A DNA stretch of 64,000 nt. Origin: Apodospora peruviana. Taxonomy: Eukaryota > Ascomycota > Sordariomycetes > Sordariales > Lasiosphaeriaceae. The translations under genes were made by a program, and so were the position numbers. The stretch is from the NCBI GenBank assembly GCA_033439685.1, contig JAUEDM010000008.1, positions 1-64,000 of the forward strand, in the 5' to 3' direction. Of the stretch, positions 30,206 through 41,500 are shown piece after piece. The first letter of the stretch is position 1. Every line of letters begins with the position of its first letter. The notes below the pieces were generated by a model. The model was not told the origin of the DNA and did not search any database. It saw only the letters and a program-made list of their open reading frames with translations.

Positions 30206-31997
30206 TGGCCGTTATTGTCCTCAAAGGCGTGGAAAACGCCTTGTCCGTCTACTGTGCCCACGACGCGGCCTGTATTGCCACTATTGACGTTGTTGCCATC
30301 ATCGTAGTACTCGTTTGAGTAGTTTGGGTCGTCGTACTCGCCGAAGCTCGCGGCTCGGACGTCCTGTCGCACTGGGAATCCTGCGCTTCCTCCACGGCCA
30401 CGGGGCGCGCCGTCTCGGTTGTTGTTGAAGCCTCCGCGTACGCCATTGTTTTGTCCGCCATAGCCGTTGTTGTAGCCATTTCCATAACTATTCTGGTTAT
30501 AGTTGCCCTGACCGTATTGGCCATTCTGGTTATTGTTTTGGTACCCTCCGTGGTAGTTCTTGTTGTTCTGGTATCCTCCGCGGCCTCGGTAACCGCCCCG
30601 TGCTCCTTGGGCATTGTTGTTTCCGGGGTTGGGATGGCTCCGGCAGTCTCGTGCCAAGTGGTTGGGCTTGCCGCAATTCATACACAGGTTGTTGATGAAT
30701 CGGCGTCGCTTCTCTTGTCCGTTGATCCTGGCGATCTTCATACCGTCAATGCTAGTATCCATCTGATTGCCTCCCTGTGTCGTTGTCTTGTCTGTTGAGG
30801 GTGTCTCATATCCGTCCTTCTTCTGGTTGCTAGTATTGTCATCAACTCGGTTCATATGCTCTGAATTCTCCAGGTTAGTTGCGAGGATAGAGAAGTGGTC
30901 CTTCCAGCCGACCCAGTCGTCGTCTTTTGGCTTCTTCATCTGGTTCCGGTTCAACTTATCCAGCTCCACGCTAACCTTAGCTTTAAGGCTGCGGACTCTC
31001 GAAGCATCGTCATAGTCAAGGATGTCAAAGAGCTCCGTCAGTCTGGTAATAAAGTCTGCCCAGAGCTTATGCTTCCCCTCCATCTTGAGGTTGTTGAGCT
31101 CTTTCTGGTAGGTTCCCGACATATCGAGGGTCATATATTTGTTCTTTAGCTCCTTCATCAGGTCCTCGCCTGTCTTCCACTTCCACTCGTCGTCGTCCTC
31201 AGGATTGTCCGAATAATTGCCATGTCCTTGGAGACAGCCTTCCATGCGCTTCCCTCAAGGAGGCCGGCAGCGTGTAACAACTTGTTATGCTCCGTCGCAA
31301 AAGTAGACTTCTCCTGTGCCCATTTGAGCAGAATCTTGTCATGCCAGTTCTCGAATTGCTTCAGGCGTTTCTCTGCGATTTCCTCTGAAGCGTTGAAAGC
31401 TGGTGGGTTATCAACTAAGGCCTTCTTAGTTCCGGATGAGGTAGTGGTCTTGTCGTTCAACATGCCGATCAGGTCTTGTTGTTGCTGGACTTGCTTCTCA
31501 AGGTCCTTGACGCGTTCCTCCCTGAGTGTCTTAAGGAGGAGAGCCTCCTGGAGCTCGTCGTTCAGACTGTCGAACTGACTGGTTTTCATTCGGACTTCCT
31601 GTTCCAACGACTGTCCCTGAGCCACCTGCGTTGTAATCATGACGTTCATCACGTCCAGGACGATCAGTCCGGCAGGGTCATCAGTTGTGGTGCGAAAAGC
31701 ATAGTCGTAGCCTGGTGCCTGGAGGTTCTTCTGGGGGTCTACCTTCTGGTAGTACTCGCTAAATCGTGTCATCAGCGCAGCCAGGGCGCCCATATCGTGG
31801 TGGGCGAGGATACGTCGGCTCCATGCGATGTGGTTGTCTAGAGTGGCTGTACCGGCTATAAAGCCCGGGGTACCACTACCGTAGTCGATATTAGGCTGAG
31901 GCTCCTTGCTGATTATAGGGATCGTCTTAGGGGTCCAGGTATTGCCGGTGGTGGCACTGCCGCCTTCAGCATTGCTGGCTCCCGGTGCACTCGACAT
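30193..31997 (-). pseudogene. retroelement gag, copy 1, one-base frameshift
   Basis: Starts at an ATG at 31997 (MSSAPGASNAEGG). Compared with the intact gag of copy 2 it has a single-base loss near 31208 (two C instead of three), which splits it into frames 31997-31158 and 31245-30193. The rest is well preserved: a coiled-coil segment (DLEKQVQQQQDLIGMLND), the retrotrans-gag region, and a CCHC zinc knuckle CMNCGKPNHLARDC. After the knuckle comes a 57-codon Gly/Asn/Gln/Tyr-rich low-complexity stretch with RGG motifs that copy 2 lacks. The frameshift would stop synthesis before the knuckle. Confidence 0.85.
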
Positions 31998-32293
31998 TGT
32001 ACGATGTGTTGTACGTGTCGTTATTGTTGCTGTGCAGTCTATGCTCTTTTCGTTATGCAGTCTATGCTCCCTTCCTCCTTTTTGTGTTGTTTTTGGTGCG
32101 TTGCTGACTTTCTGCGTCATGTGTGGCGGTCTTTGGTGGGGTGGGTCTTGTTCTTGGCGGTCTGTCTCGCTTTGGTAGAGGAGGGGTACTTCCTGATGAG
32201 AATGTAGTGCTGCACCGTGCGCAATTGTGCCGCCGCTTCTCAGTCAAATGTTATGATTCCGGTATCTTCTTGTTGCGCGTCTTCTGCGCTTTC

Positions 32294-33334
32294 CAACAAT
32301 GGATAAGCGAGACGAAACCGGGTTGAAGCTATTTCGAGAATCCGGGGGTATTCGGATCATTTCGTCCCTCGTCATGTGCAGAAGCTGCAAGGGTTAATTA
32401 CCATTTGCGAGTTTGCGCCAGAAGTAAGCACGGTAAGGCAGTGAACAACTTTATGTGTTTCAAGTGGGTGAGGCAAGCACCTGACTGACTCCCAAAGCCT
32501 TTATTTAGACGTTTTTGTCTTGGCTGGACGGATAAATGGCATAGGTAGACTATTTATCCACATCTTAACCCCTTTTGGTTTTTGCGCAGGCCGAACTCGT
32601 TCCTCTTATACGCGTCTTGATTGGCTCATATCCTGTACTGGCCAACAAGTGCGAGCAAGTCGGACTGGATTTGGTCAAAACTATAGCCAAGCCTTCCTTT
32701 TATGACCTAGCTCTGAATGAGCGCAAGGGAAAGATGCCCTAGGCCTTTCCGTGGTCATGCTCGCTCTTGCCTCTTGGCAGCTCCTGCGTGTATCGAACAT
32801 GGACTGCGCAGGCCGTTCTCCAGGCCCCGTTGTTGGTGTTTATAAGGTAACCAGTCACCTAACTGAGGTGTACAGCCCTCCTTTACCCTGCCCCCCTTTC
32901 ACTGACATCCGGGTTCCATTTACTTCGACTCAGCCCTTTTCGTTCCTTTCGACTTCTATCGATGCCATGTTGGGTTGTCAACATGCTGCGATCGGCGATA
33001 AAGCCCGACCCGGGACGGCTACGGGGCGGGCGCTGGCTCACCCGGCGAACAGGAAGCCACCATGGCTGGTGTAAGGCGAGGCCGCAGAGTTGGTGGTGAG
33101 TCTGGTGTCACGAATGCCCTTTTGACGTGGGCACCATTCGAGACCTACATGTATATATACACGTACATGAAGGCCTGCCTCGACGTGCTGTAATCAACCG
33201 ATATCCCATTGATACCTGGCTACTCAGAATACATCCAATCTTTTATTACTTCATCCAACCACATCCAACACACAGCTGAGAATACCCTAACAACATCAAA
33301 TACCAACCCAAGCTTTAACCTGCCGGCCACGAAG
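32294..33334. other. about 1 kb without a recognisable gene; promoter region of the secreted-protein gene at its right end
   Basis: A plus frame at 32751-33074 (107 codons) shows no motif. TATATATA at about 33152-33159 lies about 180 bp upstream of the next ATG and is a TATA candidate. Confidence 0.5.
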
Positions 33335-34986
33335 ATGCGTAGCATTTCAAGTCCGTGGACATGGATCACACTTGGTGTTGCCGCTCTGGTCGTCCACCCA
33401 GCCCTTGCCGTCCTACCGGACAACCTTAAGAATAAGGAGCTCAAGGATTGTGTGGAGGGCAGAAAATGGGACAAAGAACCGGACATGTCCTTCTTCTGGT
33501 CCGACAGCGGCGCGGAGCAGTTCGCAGACGAATATATTGATGCAAACAAGGGCAGCTCCAATTGGACACAGAATTTGTACATGGAGCTGTTTCCAAACGC
33601 AAAACATACCGACAGTGAGTGAATTCGCCTGTATTCCTGCCTCTTTCCCCGCCACTTTGGGACTGTATTGCTAAACTTTGTTATTTACCTACCTACCCAG
33701 TGGCATGCATCACCACAGGCTCATCTTGCACGTTTGTTGAGAAATGCGGTAAGTCTTACTATTATCATCTCCGTTATCATGATTAGGATGTCATGGTCAC
33801 ATTCTAATTTTCCTGCAGAGGATTTCAACGCGATCAAAAAGGGAGGACTCTATTACCTCTTCGTCTCCATGATCAACTTCCACGCGTACATGGCCGAGCT
33901 GAAATCGCGCTTCAACGAGGACACCTTCCTCGCCGCCATGGACATAGACCAGATCCATACAGACCTCAAGTTTAGCGGTGACAGCAAGTCAACACAGACG
34001 AGGGTTGCCATCATCAATGCGTTTGCCGGTGCTGCCAGCATGGGATCCGGTCTTACCGCCGCCTTCCCTCCCATTGCTGCCGGCTTGGCTGTCCTGGCCG
34101 GCATATTCGTTATTCTAGGAGCTATTCCATAGTACGTTTTATCATGCGCAGTCCTGGTGGTGGCTTTTGGCTTTTCTTCTTCTCCCACACACCTAATTAG
34201 CATCATGTTACTAACCCCCGTGGCACAAAAAGCGAAGAGAAAAAGGACATGATCACGGACAACTCGGTCGCGGAAATGGAGAAACTGATCGAGCTAATAT
34301 CCGAGGTCACCCTGCAGGCCATCGACAAGCTGGTCGGGGCCGTGTTCGGGCTGGAGGGCCAAGCCGACGACATCATCCCCGACAACATGCGGCCGGGCAA
34401 GGACGTCAAGAACCCGGCGGCGCAGGTCTGGGGGTTTGGCGGCTGGCTCAAGGACCAGCCCAACATCAACATGGACCAGTGGGCCAAGCAGACCGAGGTG
34501 CATCTGGAGCAGGCGATATGGTGGCAGATGGCCCGCATCTTCAAAGGCATCTTTGTCGTCATCCGCAACGACCTCAACACCAAAGACAAGTGCAGCGGCG
34601 CCGAGAAGGGCTGGGACGAGAAAGAAACGACTTGTTATTCCATGATGAACTGGAACGGCAATAAACCCGGCACATCGGGCTACTATTTCGGCGGTGCCAA
34701 CGAGCTGAAGAATATTTTTGCCGACAGGAATATGGATCAGGTCAAGGTCATGAAAAACGCTGCCGACTGCTGGAAGGCCAGCAATGGTGATATCGGCACC
34801 ACGGCGAACGAGAAGACGAAGCCCCACACCGAGCTCTTCAAGCACGACGACTACCCGCCCTGCTTCTTTGCTACTACCGTCATCAAAGGCGGTTTCCGCA
34901 GTCGCAGGGCCGGCATGGAGTATACCCATGTTAATCTGGACAAGGGATGGCCGAAGCAGGAGAAGGGTGGGTATTTCCCGATGTGA
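33335..34986 (+). CDS. secreted protein with glycine/alanine-rich hydrophobic core, four exons (464 aa)
   Basis: I read join(33335..33614,33701..33748,33819..34131,34233..34986). The introns start GTGAGT, GTAAGT and GTACGT and end CCCAG, TGCAG and AAAAG; the last has a perfect TACTAAC branch point 16 nt before its acceptor. The ATG at 33335 gives a signal peptide (TWITLGVAALVVHPALA, cleavage near residue 25). The mature chain has a Cys cluster (ACITTGSSCTFVEKC), a long hydrophobic, Gly/Ala-rich segment (MGSGLTAAFPPIAAGLAVLA, then GIFVILGAIP), and a C-terminal half with further Cys. The layout resembles a fungal secreted family catalogued as DUF7872, which has no assigned function. The hydrophobic segment could be a membrane hairpin. 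An upstream in-frame start (33209) would spoil the signal peptide. Confidence 0.7.
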
Positions 34987-35471
34987 GATCTAAATAATTG
35001 GGGGTTATTAGTAGTATGATCCAGGAATGATTGCATACCCAGGAGTGAGTATCTCTCAACGCAAGGGACGCCAGCGGCGGTGGTTAGCCTGTGAGAGGGA
35101 TAAACCTAAAATCGCGTAGCATGGAATGATTTGGGAGTTTCGGAGTTGGCGCTGTTCTACTTTTTCGACCTTTTTCATTTTTTTCCCTTTCAACTTCATG
35201 CTAGTTTAGTACCTTAAGTACCTTAAGTAATTTACCTGTAATATCCAGCACACGATGGATACTTGCATCTAGATAGTACATGTAGTGTAACAGCCCAAAG
35301 TGGGTAGGTACCGATATACGTAGGAAGGCTTGTGCTGACGCACAAGCGTACGTTTTGTAGCGTCACATTAAGGTACTCTATTCCTCCCCCAAGCTCTTCC
35401 TCCTACTTTGTTTTCGTTGGTTTGAATATCTCTCCCCTTCCTATTCCTCGGGTTTCTTTCCAAGCCACCGC
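34987..35471. other. convergent intergenic region
   Basis: Lies between the 3' ends of the secreted-protein gene and the AA9 gene. Contains a short direct repeat TAGTACCTTAAGTACCTTAA at about 35208-35227; otherwise nothing recognised. Confidence 0.5.
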
Positions 35472-36188
35472 TTAGTTGGGCCAGACCTGCGGACCAGGCA
35501 TAGGCGCAAAAGTAGGAGGAGGCTGAGCCCAGCTGTCAAGCTGAACGGCCGGATCGCTGATCTTGTATCCTCCAGGGAAACGGATGGTGGGACCAGGCGC
35601 ACGACCGTTATAGCTGCTGGCGATGTTGAGGTGCGCACACTGAACATACCACTCCTTCTGGCGGTAAGGGGGGTGCACGCTCATCTGCTCGATGCGCATG
35701 AGGTACTGGCCGGCGGGGATCTCGGCGGGCAGGCGGAACTGGAAGTTCTTCTTGTCGCGCGTCAGCCAGCCCTGGTCGGTGCCGTTCCACGGCGTCATGG
35801 TGCCGAGCTGGTACACCTTGAACCAGTCGCCCGAGCCGTCGTAGTCGCGCACATCCCCGGGCGCCTTGGAGAGGTAGATGGTCACGGGGCCGGGGTGGTA
35901 GATGCCAAAATCCAGGTGCAGGTTGAAGCCGACCGTGTCGCGGCCAGCCGTAACCTGGGCCGTCTTGGGTTGCCGGCGGTGGTTCCACGAGCCTTCGTTG
36001 CAGCGGAAGTCGGGGCTGTTGATGAAGTCGTTGTTGTGCGGCATGAAACCAAAGTCGTGCTCGCGAACGTACTCGAAGGCGCCTGTCTTGACACCGTTGA
36101 GCATCAGGTGCGGGAAGAGGAAGTGAGCAGAGCCCAGCTGAGGGCAAGCCACCGAGAATGCTGCGAGGGCAACGGTCGACAAGTGCAT
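35472..36188 (-). CDS. AA9 lytic polysaccharide monooxygenase (238 aa)
   Basis: Intronless. Starting at the ATG at 36188, the signal peptide MHLSTVALAAFSVACPQLGS-A precedes His22, which becomes the N-terminal copper ligand (mature start HFLFPHLMLNG). The second copper His is His98 in IYHPGPVTIYLSKAPG, and the axial Tyr is Tyr181. A disulfide C63-C184 is likely (FRCNEGSW, YVQC). The enzyme would cut cellulose or related glucans oxidatively outside the cell. Two second-sphere positions are unusual: the usual Gln of Q-x-Y is Glu179 (KEWYVQC), and the His found in RHE-type members is Ile166 (LMRIEQ). There is no linker or CBM1. An upstream non-ATG start is not needed. A TATAAAAG at 36285-36278 sits about 90 bp upstream. 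Confidence 0.88.
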   Translation of the reverse strand: MHLSTVALAAFSVACPQLGSAHFLFPHLMLNGVKTGAFEYVREHDFGFMPHNNDFINSPDFRCNEGSWNHRRQPKTAQVTAGRDTVGFNLHLDFGIYHPGPVTIYLSKAPGDVRDYDGSGDWFKVYQLGTMTPWNGTDQGWLTRDKKNFQFRLPAEIPAGQYLMRIEQMSVHPPYRQKEWYVQCAHLNIASSYNGRAPGPTIRFPGGYKISDPAVQLDSWAQPPPTFAPMPGPQVWPN

Positions 36189-37207
36189 GATGAGATACGG
36201 GAGCAAGTTCAGAGGTTGGTTTTCTTGATAGGAGAAAGGCTGAGATGATAATTACTCGCTTGGGGTATTTCGGTTTGCTTTTATACTTACAAATCCACTA
36301 TCAGAGCCCTTGTTCACGCGGCCGTCTACGGGTGAGTCAATCTCGGCTACTTCTTTTCCTCAATTTAAGATGCGGTTGAGAGATACGATCCCGAGCCCAA
36401 AGAGGAAGTGCAGGGCTTGTTTCTAGCCTTGGAACCTACGACATCCACCATGGAAGTGCTCGATGATGCGAACACTGTCCCCTCGTCAGTTGGCTTGATT
36501 TACGCTTCCCACACTGAAAACCGTTCCCGATCTCAACTCCCGACAATACACGGGCTCATTTCAAGTCATCTATTATGTCCAAGAGCTCCCACGTCGCTAC
36601 TGGAGGACACGATCAGTTTCCCCATATGGCCCAATAGGCCGATCGGACTTGTTTACATCCCTTCAGCGTAACACAGGAAAAATCTACCCCCTATTCTCCT
36701 CCAATGGCTTTTCACCAAAGCAGTCACTTGACATTATAAGTCCCGAAATGAAAGGGTCTGTCGGTTCCAAGCATCTATCGGTTGCGCCGCGCCGCCCAGA
36801 GACACCCGACGTTCGGTAGTTCCCCTAAGCGAGGTTGTAGTCGCTTCCTCTTCAACCAGGAACCGGGGGACAAGCGGAAGGAAGCGCACCAATCGCAGCG
36901 GTCCCCATCGCCGGACCAACTTACTCCATCAACGAGACATAACGGATTCAATCCGGCGCCGGCGGCTTTGAAGGCTGCCGAAAGAGAATATCACTAGAGA
37001 ACACAGATATAGAGTACCAACCAGTCACCAAGAATGTATCAATCTCACGTCACCGGGAAAACTCGACTCCACCACTGACTTCCGTCTTTTGTCCCATATA
37101 TATTATGGATTTGTTGATATGGAACTGACCCATCTGCCTTCCTTTCTTCTTTCTTGTCCCAGTCTCCAACTGTGCGGCGTCCAGCCTGAGGTCACTGTTC
37201 AACCACC
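36189..37207. promoter_or_regulatory. shared divergent promoter region of the AA9 and feruloyl esterase genes
   Basis: A 1.0-kb spacer between divergent cell-wall-degrading genes. TATAAAAG on the minus strand (36285-36278) serves the AA9 gene, and TATATATTA (about 37097-37105) lies about 110 bp upstream of the esterase ATG. A single CCGGGG near 36865 would fit a carbon-catabolite-repressor (CreA/CRE1) core, but one site means little. Short frames inside are not convincing genes. Confidence 0.5.
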
Positions 37208-38158
37208 ATGGTCGTCTTCCACTCCCTCCTCTCCGGCTTGCTGCTGGCCGTCTCGGCGGCAACTCCACTGCACGCCCTCCCTTCCCCTGGCACCACCTCC
37301 GACAGCAACAACAACCTCACCACCATCCTCGAATCTCGCCAAACGCTTTCCGACCGCTCCCCAGGATGTGGCAAATCCCCTTTCAGCTCCGGCGTCCGCA
37401 CAATAACCGTCAACAATCGCAACCGACAATTCATCATTCGCGTACCCCAGAATTACAACCCTACCCGCTCCTACCGGCTCATTTTTGCGTTTCACTGGGT
37501 CGGCGGGACAATGAACGACGTCTCATCAGGCGGCACGGATCGCGAGCTGTGGTCATATTACGGCATGCAAAGAATGGCATCCGAGTCCGCCATCCTCGTC
37601 GCGCCGCAGGGCCTCAACAACGGGTGGGCCAACACCAACGGTGAAGACATCGCCTTTGTCGACGCCATGATCCGCGACATTGAGGGCACACTATGCGTCG
37701 ACCAGCGCCAGCGGTTCAGTCTCGGGTTTTCCTACGGCGGCAGCATGACCTTCAGTCTAGCCTGCTCCAGGGCCAAAGACTTTAAAGGTGTGGCGGTAAT
37801 GGGGGGCGGTCAGCTGTCCGGCTGTAGCGGGGGAAATGATCCCATCGCTTACCTCGGCATTCACGGTATCTCAGACGGGACGTTGAACATCGCTGGCGGC
37901 AGGGCGATGCGGGATCGGTTTGTGCGGAATAATGGATGCGCCGCCCAGAATACAAACGCGCCGGAGCCGTCGATGGGCAGTCAGACGCATATCAAGACCA
38001 CTTTTAGCGGGTGCAGGAACGGGTATCCGGTTACCTGGATCCCGTTTGATGGCGGGCACTGGCCTGGTGCTGTTGATAACGGGCCCGAGAGCGGTGCGCG
38101 ATCGTGGGTTCCAGCCGAGATTTGGGGCTTCTTTACTCAGGCGCAGCTTGCAAGCTAA
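37208..38158 (+). CDS. feruloyl esterase, CE1 family, type C/D-like (316 aa)
   Basis: Intronless, ATG in a strong context (ACCACCATGG). The signal peptide is about residues 1-23 (LLSGLLLAVSAATPLHA). The catalytic domain has the nucleophile elbow LGFSYGGSM with Ser175, Asp223 in HGISDGTLNI, and His284 in DGGHWPGA. HWVGGTMNDV forms the oxyanion region. Several Cys (PGCGKSPF, GTLCVDQ, NNGCAAQ, SGCRNGYP) should pair as in fungal FaeC/FaeD-type enzymes. It would release ferulic acid from arabinoxylan or pectin outside the cell. It has no CBM. The head-to-head arrangement with the AA9 gene suggests co-induction on plant material, which is inference. Confidence 0.88.
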   Translation: MVVFHSLLSGLLLAVSAATPLHALPSPGTTSDSNNNLTTILESRQTLSDRSPGCGKSPFSSGVRTITVNNRNRQFIIRVPQNYNPTRSYRLIFAFHWVGGTMNDVSSGGTDRELWSYYGMQRMASESAILVAPQGLNNGWANTNGEDIAFVDAMIRDIEGTLCVDQRQRFSLGFSYGGSMTFSLACSRAKDFKGVAVMGGGQLSGCSGGNDPIAYLGIHGISDGTLNIAGGRAMRDRFVRNNGCAAQNTNAPEPSMGSQTHIKTTFSGCRNGYPVTWIPFDGGHWPGAVDNGPESGARSWVPAEIWGFFTQAQLAS

Positions 38159-38525
38159 AACACCATGTTTATATCATTGGCGGGAATGGATGGAACAAAT
38201 CTAGTGCCTACTACCTATTTGATCTCGCTCGGCCTGTGATATCATCGTACAGTACATCATCTTCATTGTATTATTCCTCACACCCTCCAACACTAACAAC
38301 CTCGAGGGGAAGATGGTTTCATACAGTTCTCATTCCTCACAGTTAGGTACCTTACGTGCCTGCTTCTGATTGGCCGGGGACCCCACAGCCCTGCCCCACC
38401 ATGTTAGTCAGACCGAAGGAGATCTGGAGATGGCACTTGAACTGCTTTTCGGCGGAAGGGGACAAATACATGCAACAGGTATGAAAATCACGTGATTCAC
38501 TACGGCTTTTTCAGACTGCTGCCTG
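38159..38525. other. intergenic between the esterase and the LINE
   Basis: No gene seen. The LINE sequence begins near 38526, in its endonuclease domain. Confidence 0.5.
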
Positions 38526-41500
38526 AAGAGCAGAAGAACGGCAGTGGTGAGAGAACTCGACCAGATAATTAGGAGGTTTCGAAATGGGGAGGCACTAGAA
38601 CGGACATCATCCTAGCAGGGGATTTCAACCGCCACGACCAGCTCTGGGGAGGGGATGATGTTTCGCCCTTAAGACAAGGGGAAGGAGATCTTATCATCAA
38701 CCTTATGGACGAGCATTCCCTCTGCAGCCTCCTCCCAAGAGGAACAAAGACGTGGCAGTCAGGTAACGTAGAAAGTACGATCGACCTGGTGCTAGCCTCA
38801 GCAGAACTTGCAGACAAGCTACTCAGATGCTCGATCCATCCCTGTGACCATGGTTCAGACCACCGAGCGATCGAGACGGCATTCGACATCGCAGTAGAAG
38901 ATCGACCAGTGGAGACGAGGTTCCTCTTCAAAAATGCTCCTTGGGCGGACATCAGAACCAAGTGGCATCCGACCTTGAACATGTACCTTGGGGCGGCAGC
39001 GTTCAACAGCAGACAGACCGACTAATGGCAGTGGTGAACGAGGCAGTCTTTAGCTTAACGCCCAAAGCCAAGCCTTCACCGTACGCCATGAGGTGGTGGA
39101 CAGCAGATCTGACACAGCTCCGCCAAATATACACGTTCTGGAGAAACCAGGCGAGAGCTCGACGGAGGAAGGGCCAAACAACACCAGATCTGGAATAGCG
39201 AGCAAAGACTGCCGCGAAAGAGTATCACGATGCAATCCGCAAACAGAAGAGCTCGCATTGGAACGACTTCCTAGCCGACGATGCTAACATCTGGCAAGCA
39301 ACGAAATATCTGCAAACTGGCAGCAGCGTAATGGGCGACAAAATACCCCCGCTGACACGAAATGACGGCACTGTTACAGAGAGCAAAGCAGCTCAAGCAC
39401 AGGAGCTCCTAGCTACGTTCTTCCCACCTCTGCCGGCAAGAATCGAAGACGAGGGACAACTACCTCTGCGGACACCAGTGCCAATGCCAGACCTGACGAT
39501 GGAAGAGGTGGAAGCAAAGGTCCTGTCTGCCAAACCATGGAAGGCGCCGGGTGAAGATGGCCTACCAGCAGTGGTGTGGAAACAGCCCTGGCCAGCAGTG
39601 AAGGACAGAGTGCTCTACTTGTTCCAGACTTCGCTTCGAGATGGTGACATTCCTAGCCAGTGGAGGAACGCCAAGATTATCCCACTAAAAAAGCCGGGGA
39701 AGAGTGACTATACTCTGGCCAAATCGTGGAGACCCATCTCCTTGCTCTCTATGCTAGGCAAGGTGCTGGAGGCAGTCGTTGCGGAACGCATATCATACGC
39801 CGTGGAGACTTTTGGTCATCTACCTGCTAACCACTTTGGGGTTTGAAAGAGACGTTCAACCGAACAGGCCCTCCTCTTGTTGTAAGAACAGATCTACAAA
39901 GCGTGGAGGTGCAGGAGAGTACTCAGCCTGATTAGCTTTGACATTAAAGGGGCATATAACGGGGTCTTCAAGGACAGGCTCCTTCAGAGACTTCGATCAA
40001 GAGGTATACCAGAAATCCTGGTTAGGTGGATTGATGCCTTCTGTTCTAGGCGTACAGCGACCATTGTCATAAACGGACTTACGTCTGAAAGGCAAGAGTT
40101 GCCTCAGGCAGGTCTTCCGCAAGGATCGCCGTTGTCTCCAATATTGTTCCTCTTCTTCAACGCAAATCTAGTTCAACACAAAATTGACGCGAATAGAGGG
40201 GCAATAGCGTTTATTGACGACTACACAGCCTGGGTGACAGGTCCTTCAGCAGAATCCAACCGCGCAGGCATCCAAGCTACTATAGAAAGAGCCTTAGATT
40301 GGGAACGTCGGAGTGGTGCCCAGTTCGAAGGCGAAAAGTCAGCCATCATACACTTCACAAGGACCAAGGCGCAATCTTCGGAGGCTCTGTATACGATCAA
40401 AGGAGAGATAGTCAAACCCAAAGACAGTGCAAAGATCCTGGGAGTTATTATGGACTGCGAACTCCGTTATAAGCAGCATATGGTCAGGATAGCAGTCAAG
40501 GGTCTTGCAGCGGCCTTAGCTTTGAAGAGATTGAAGATGCTCTCTCCACGGACAGCGAGACAGCTATTCACGGCGACGGTTGCCCCTGTCATGGACTACG
40601 CTGCAAACGTCTGGATGCACGCGTGCGGGGAAAAGGCGCTGAGTTGGCTGAACAGGGCACAGAAGATTGGGGCTCGGGCTATCACAGGAGCTTTTCGAAC
40701 AGTAGCAACGGCTGTGGCAGAAGCGGAAGCCAGCATTCCTTCGATACGAGAACGTCATGCCCAGGGGGCAGCTAGATTATGGATCAATACCCATACATTG
40801 CCCGGAACACATCCGTTCGCATTGAAGAAAATCCGAACAACCGTGCGATTTGTCTCCCCACTTCAGAGAATTGCCCAATTAATGGAAGGAGTATGTGTCG
40901 ATCGGATGGAGACTATCAGAGAGTACGCCATCCCGCCTTGGGAGCCACGTCTACAGATAAGATATGAACAAGACCGGAAGAAGGCAGCCGAAGCAGTGAG
41001 CAAAGCAACAGGCATTGTGATCGCTACTGGCGTGTCTGTAAGGAGAGGCATGGTTGGTATGGGCAGCAGTGTATGGGACACCCTCTTCCATAGGACGGAT
41101 GAAACAGCGACAAAACAGGCGGTAACCATTGGAACAAGGGAAGAGCAGAATCCGTATACCGCAGAATTACTGGCTATAGCAACGGGCTTGCAAAACGTGT
41201 CACCGACCGTCTGTGACAGACATATCACAATTTTCACAAGGAACCAATCGGCGCTGAGAGCAATTGGTCAACCGCAGCAGCAGTCAGGTCAAGCCACGAT
41301 ACCACAAATATATGAGCCGACCAAACTGCTGAACCAAAGAGGTAACTCGGTGGTCTTCCAGTGGGTACCAACAGACAGTGACTTTCCACTGGGATCTGAA
41401 GCAAAAGCAGCAGCACAAAGGGCAACGAAGCGAGGGCATGTACCATACCACCACGCACAGCAGGCCAAGTCAACTGCGATTAGACTAGCAACGGCCAGGC

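Larger units (their letters stand above)
25295..32293 (-). mobile_element. Ty3/gypsy chromovirus retrotransposon, copy 1, 5'-truncated
   Basis: Transcription runs right to left. Order on the element strand: gag (31997 to 30193, one frameshift), protease frame (30187 to 29180), RT-RNase H-integrase-chromodomain frame (29164 to 25757, intact), polypurine tract (25521-25508) and 3' LTR (25507-25295). Sequence identity with copy 2 ends near 32293, in the leader between gag and the 5' LTR; copy 2 continues from there for about 60 bp to its LTR. Copy 1 thus lacks primer-binding site and 5' LTR, and cannot start its own transcription or be reverse transcribed. No target-site duplication can be tested because the right end is lost. 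Confidence 0.9.

Noticed and set aside
35631..36248. 205-codon plus-strand frame
   Set aside because: It is the antisense of the AA9 gene, which has all catalytic residues; GC-rich codon third positions leave the opposite strand open.
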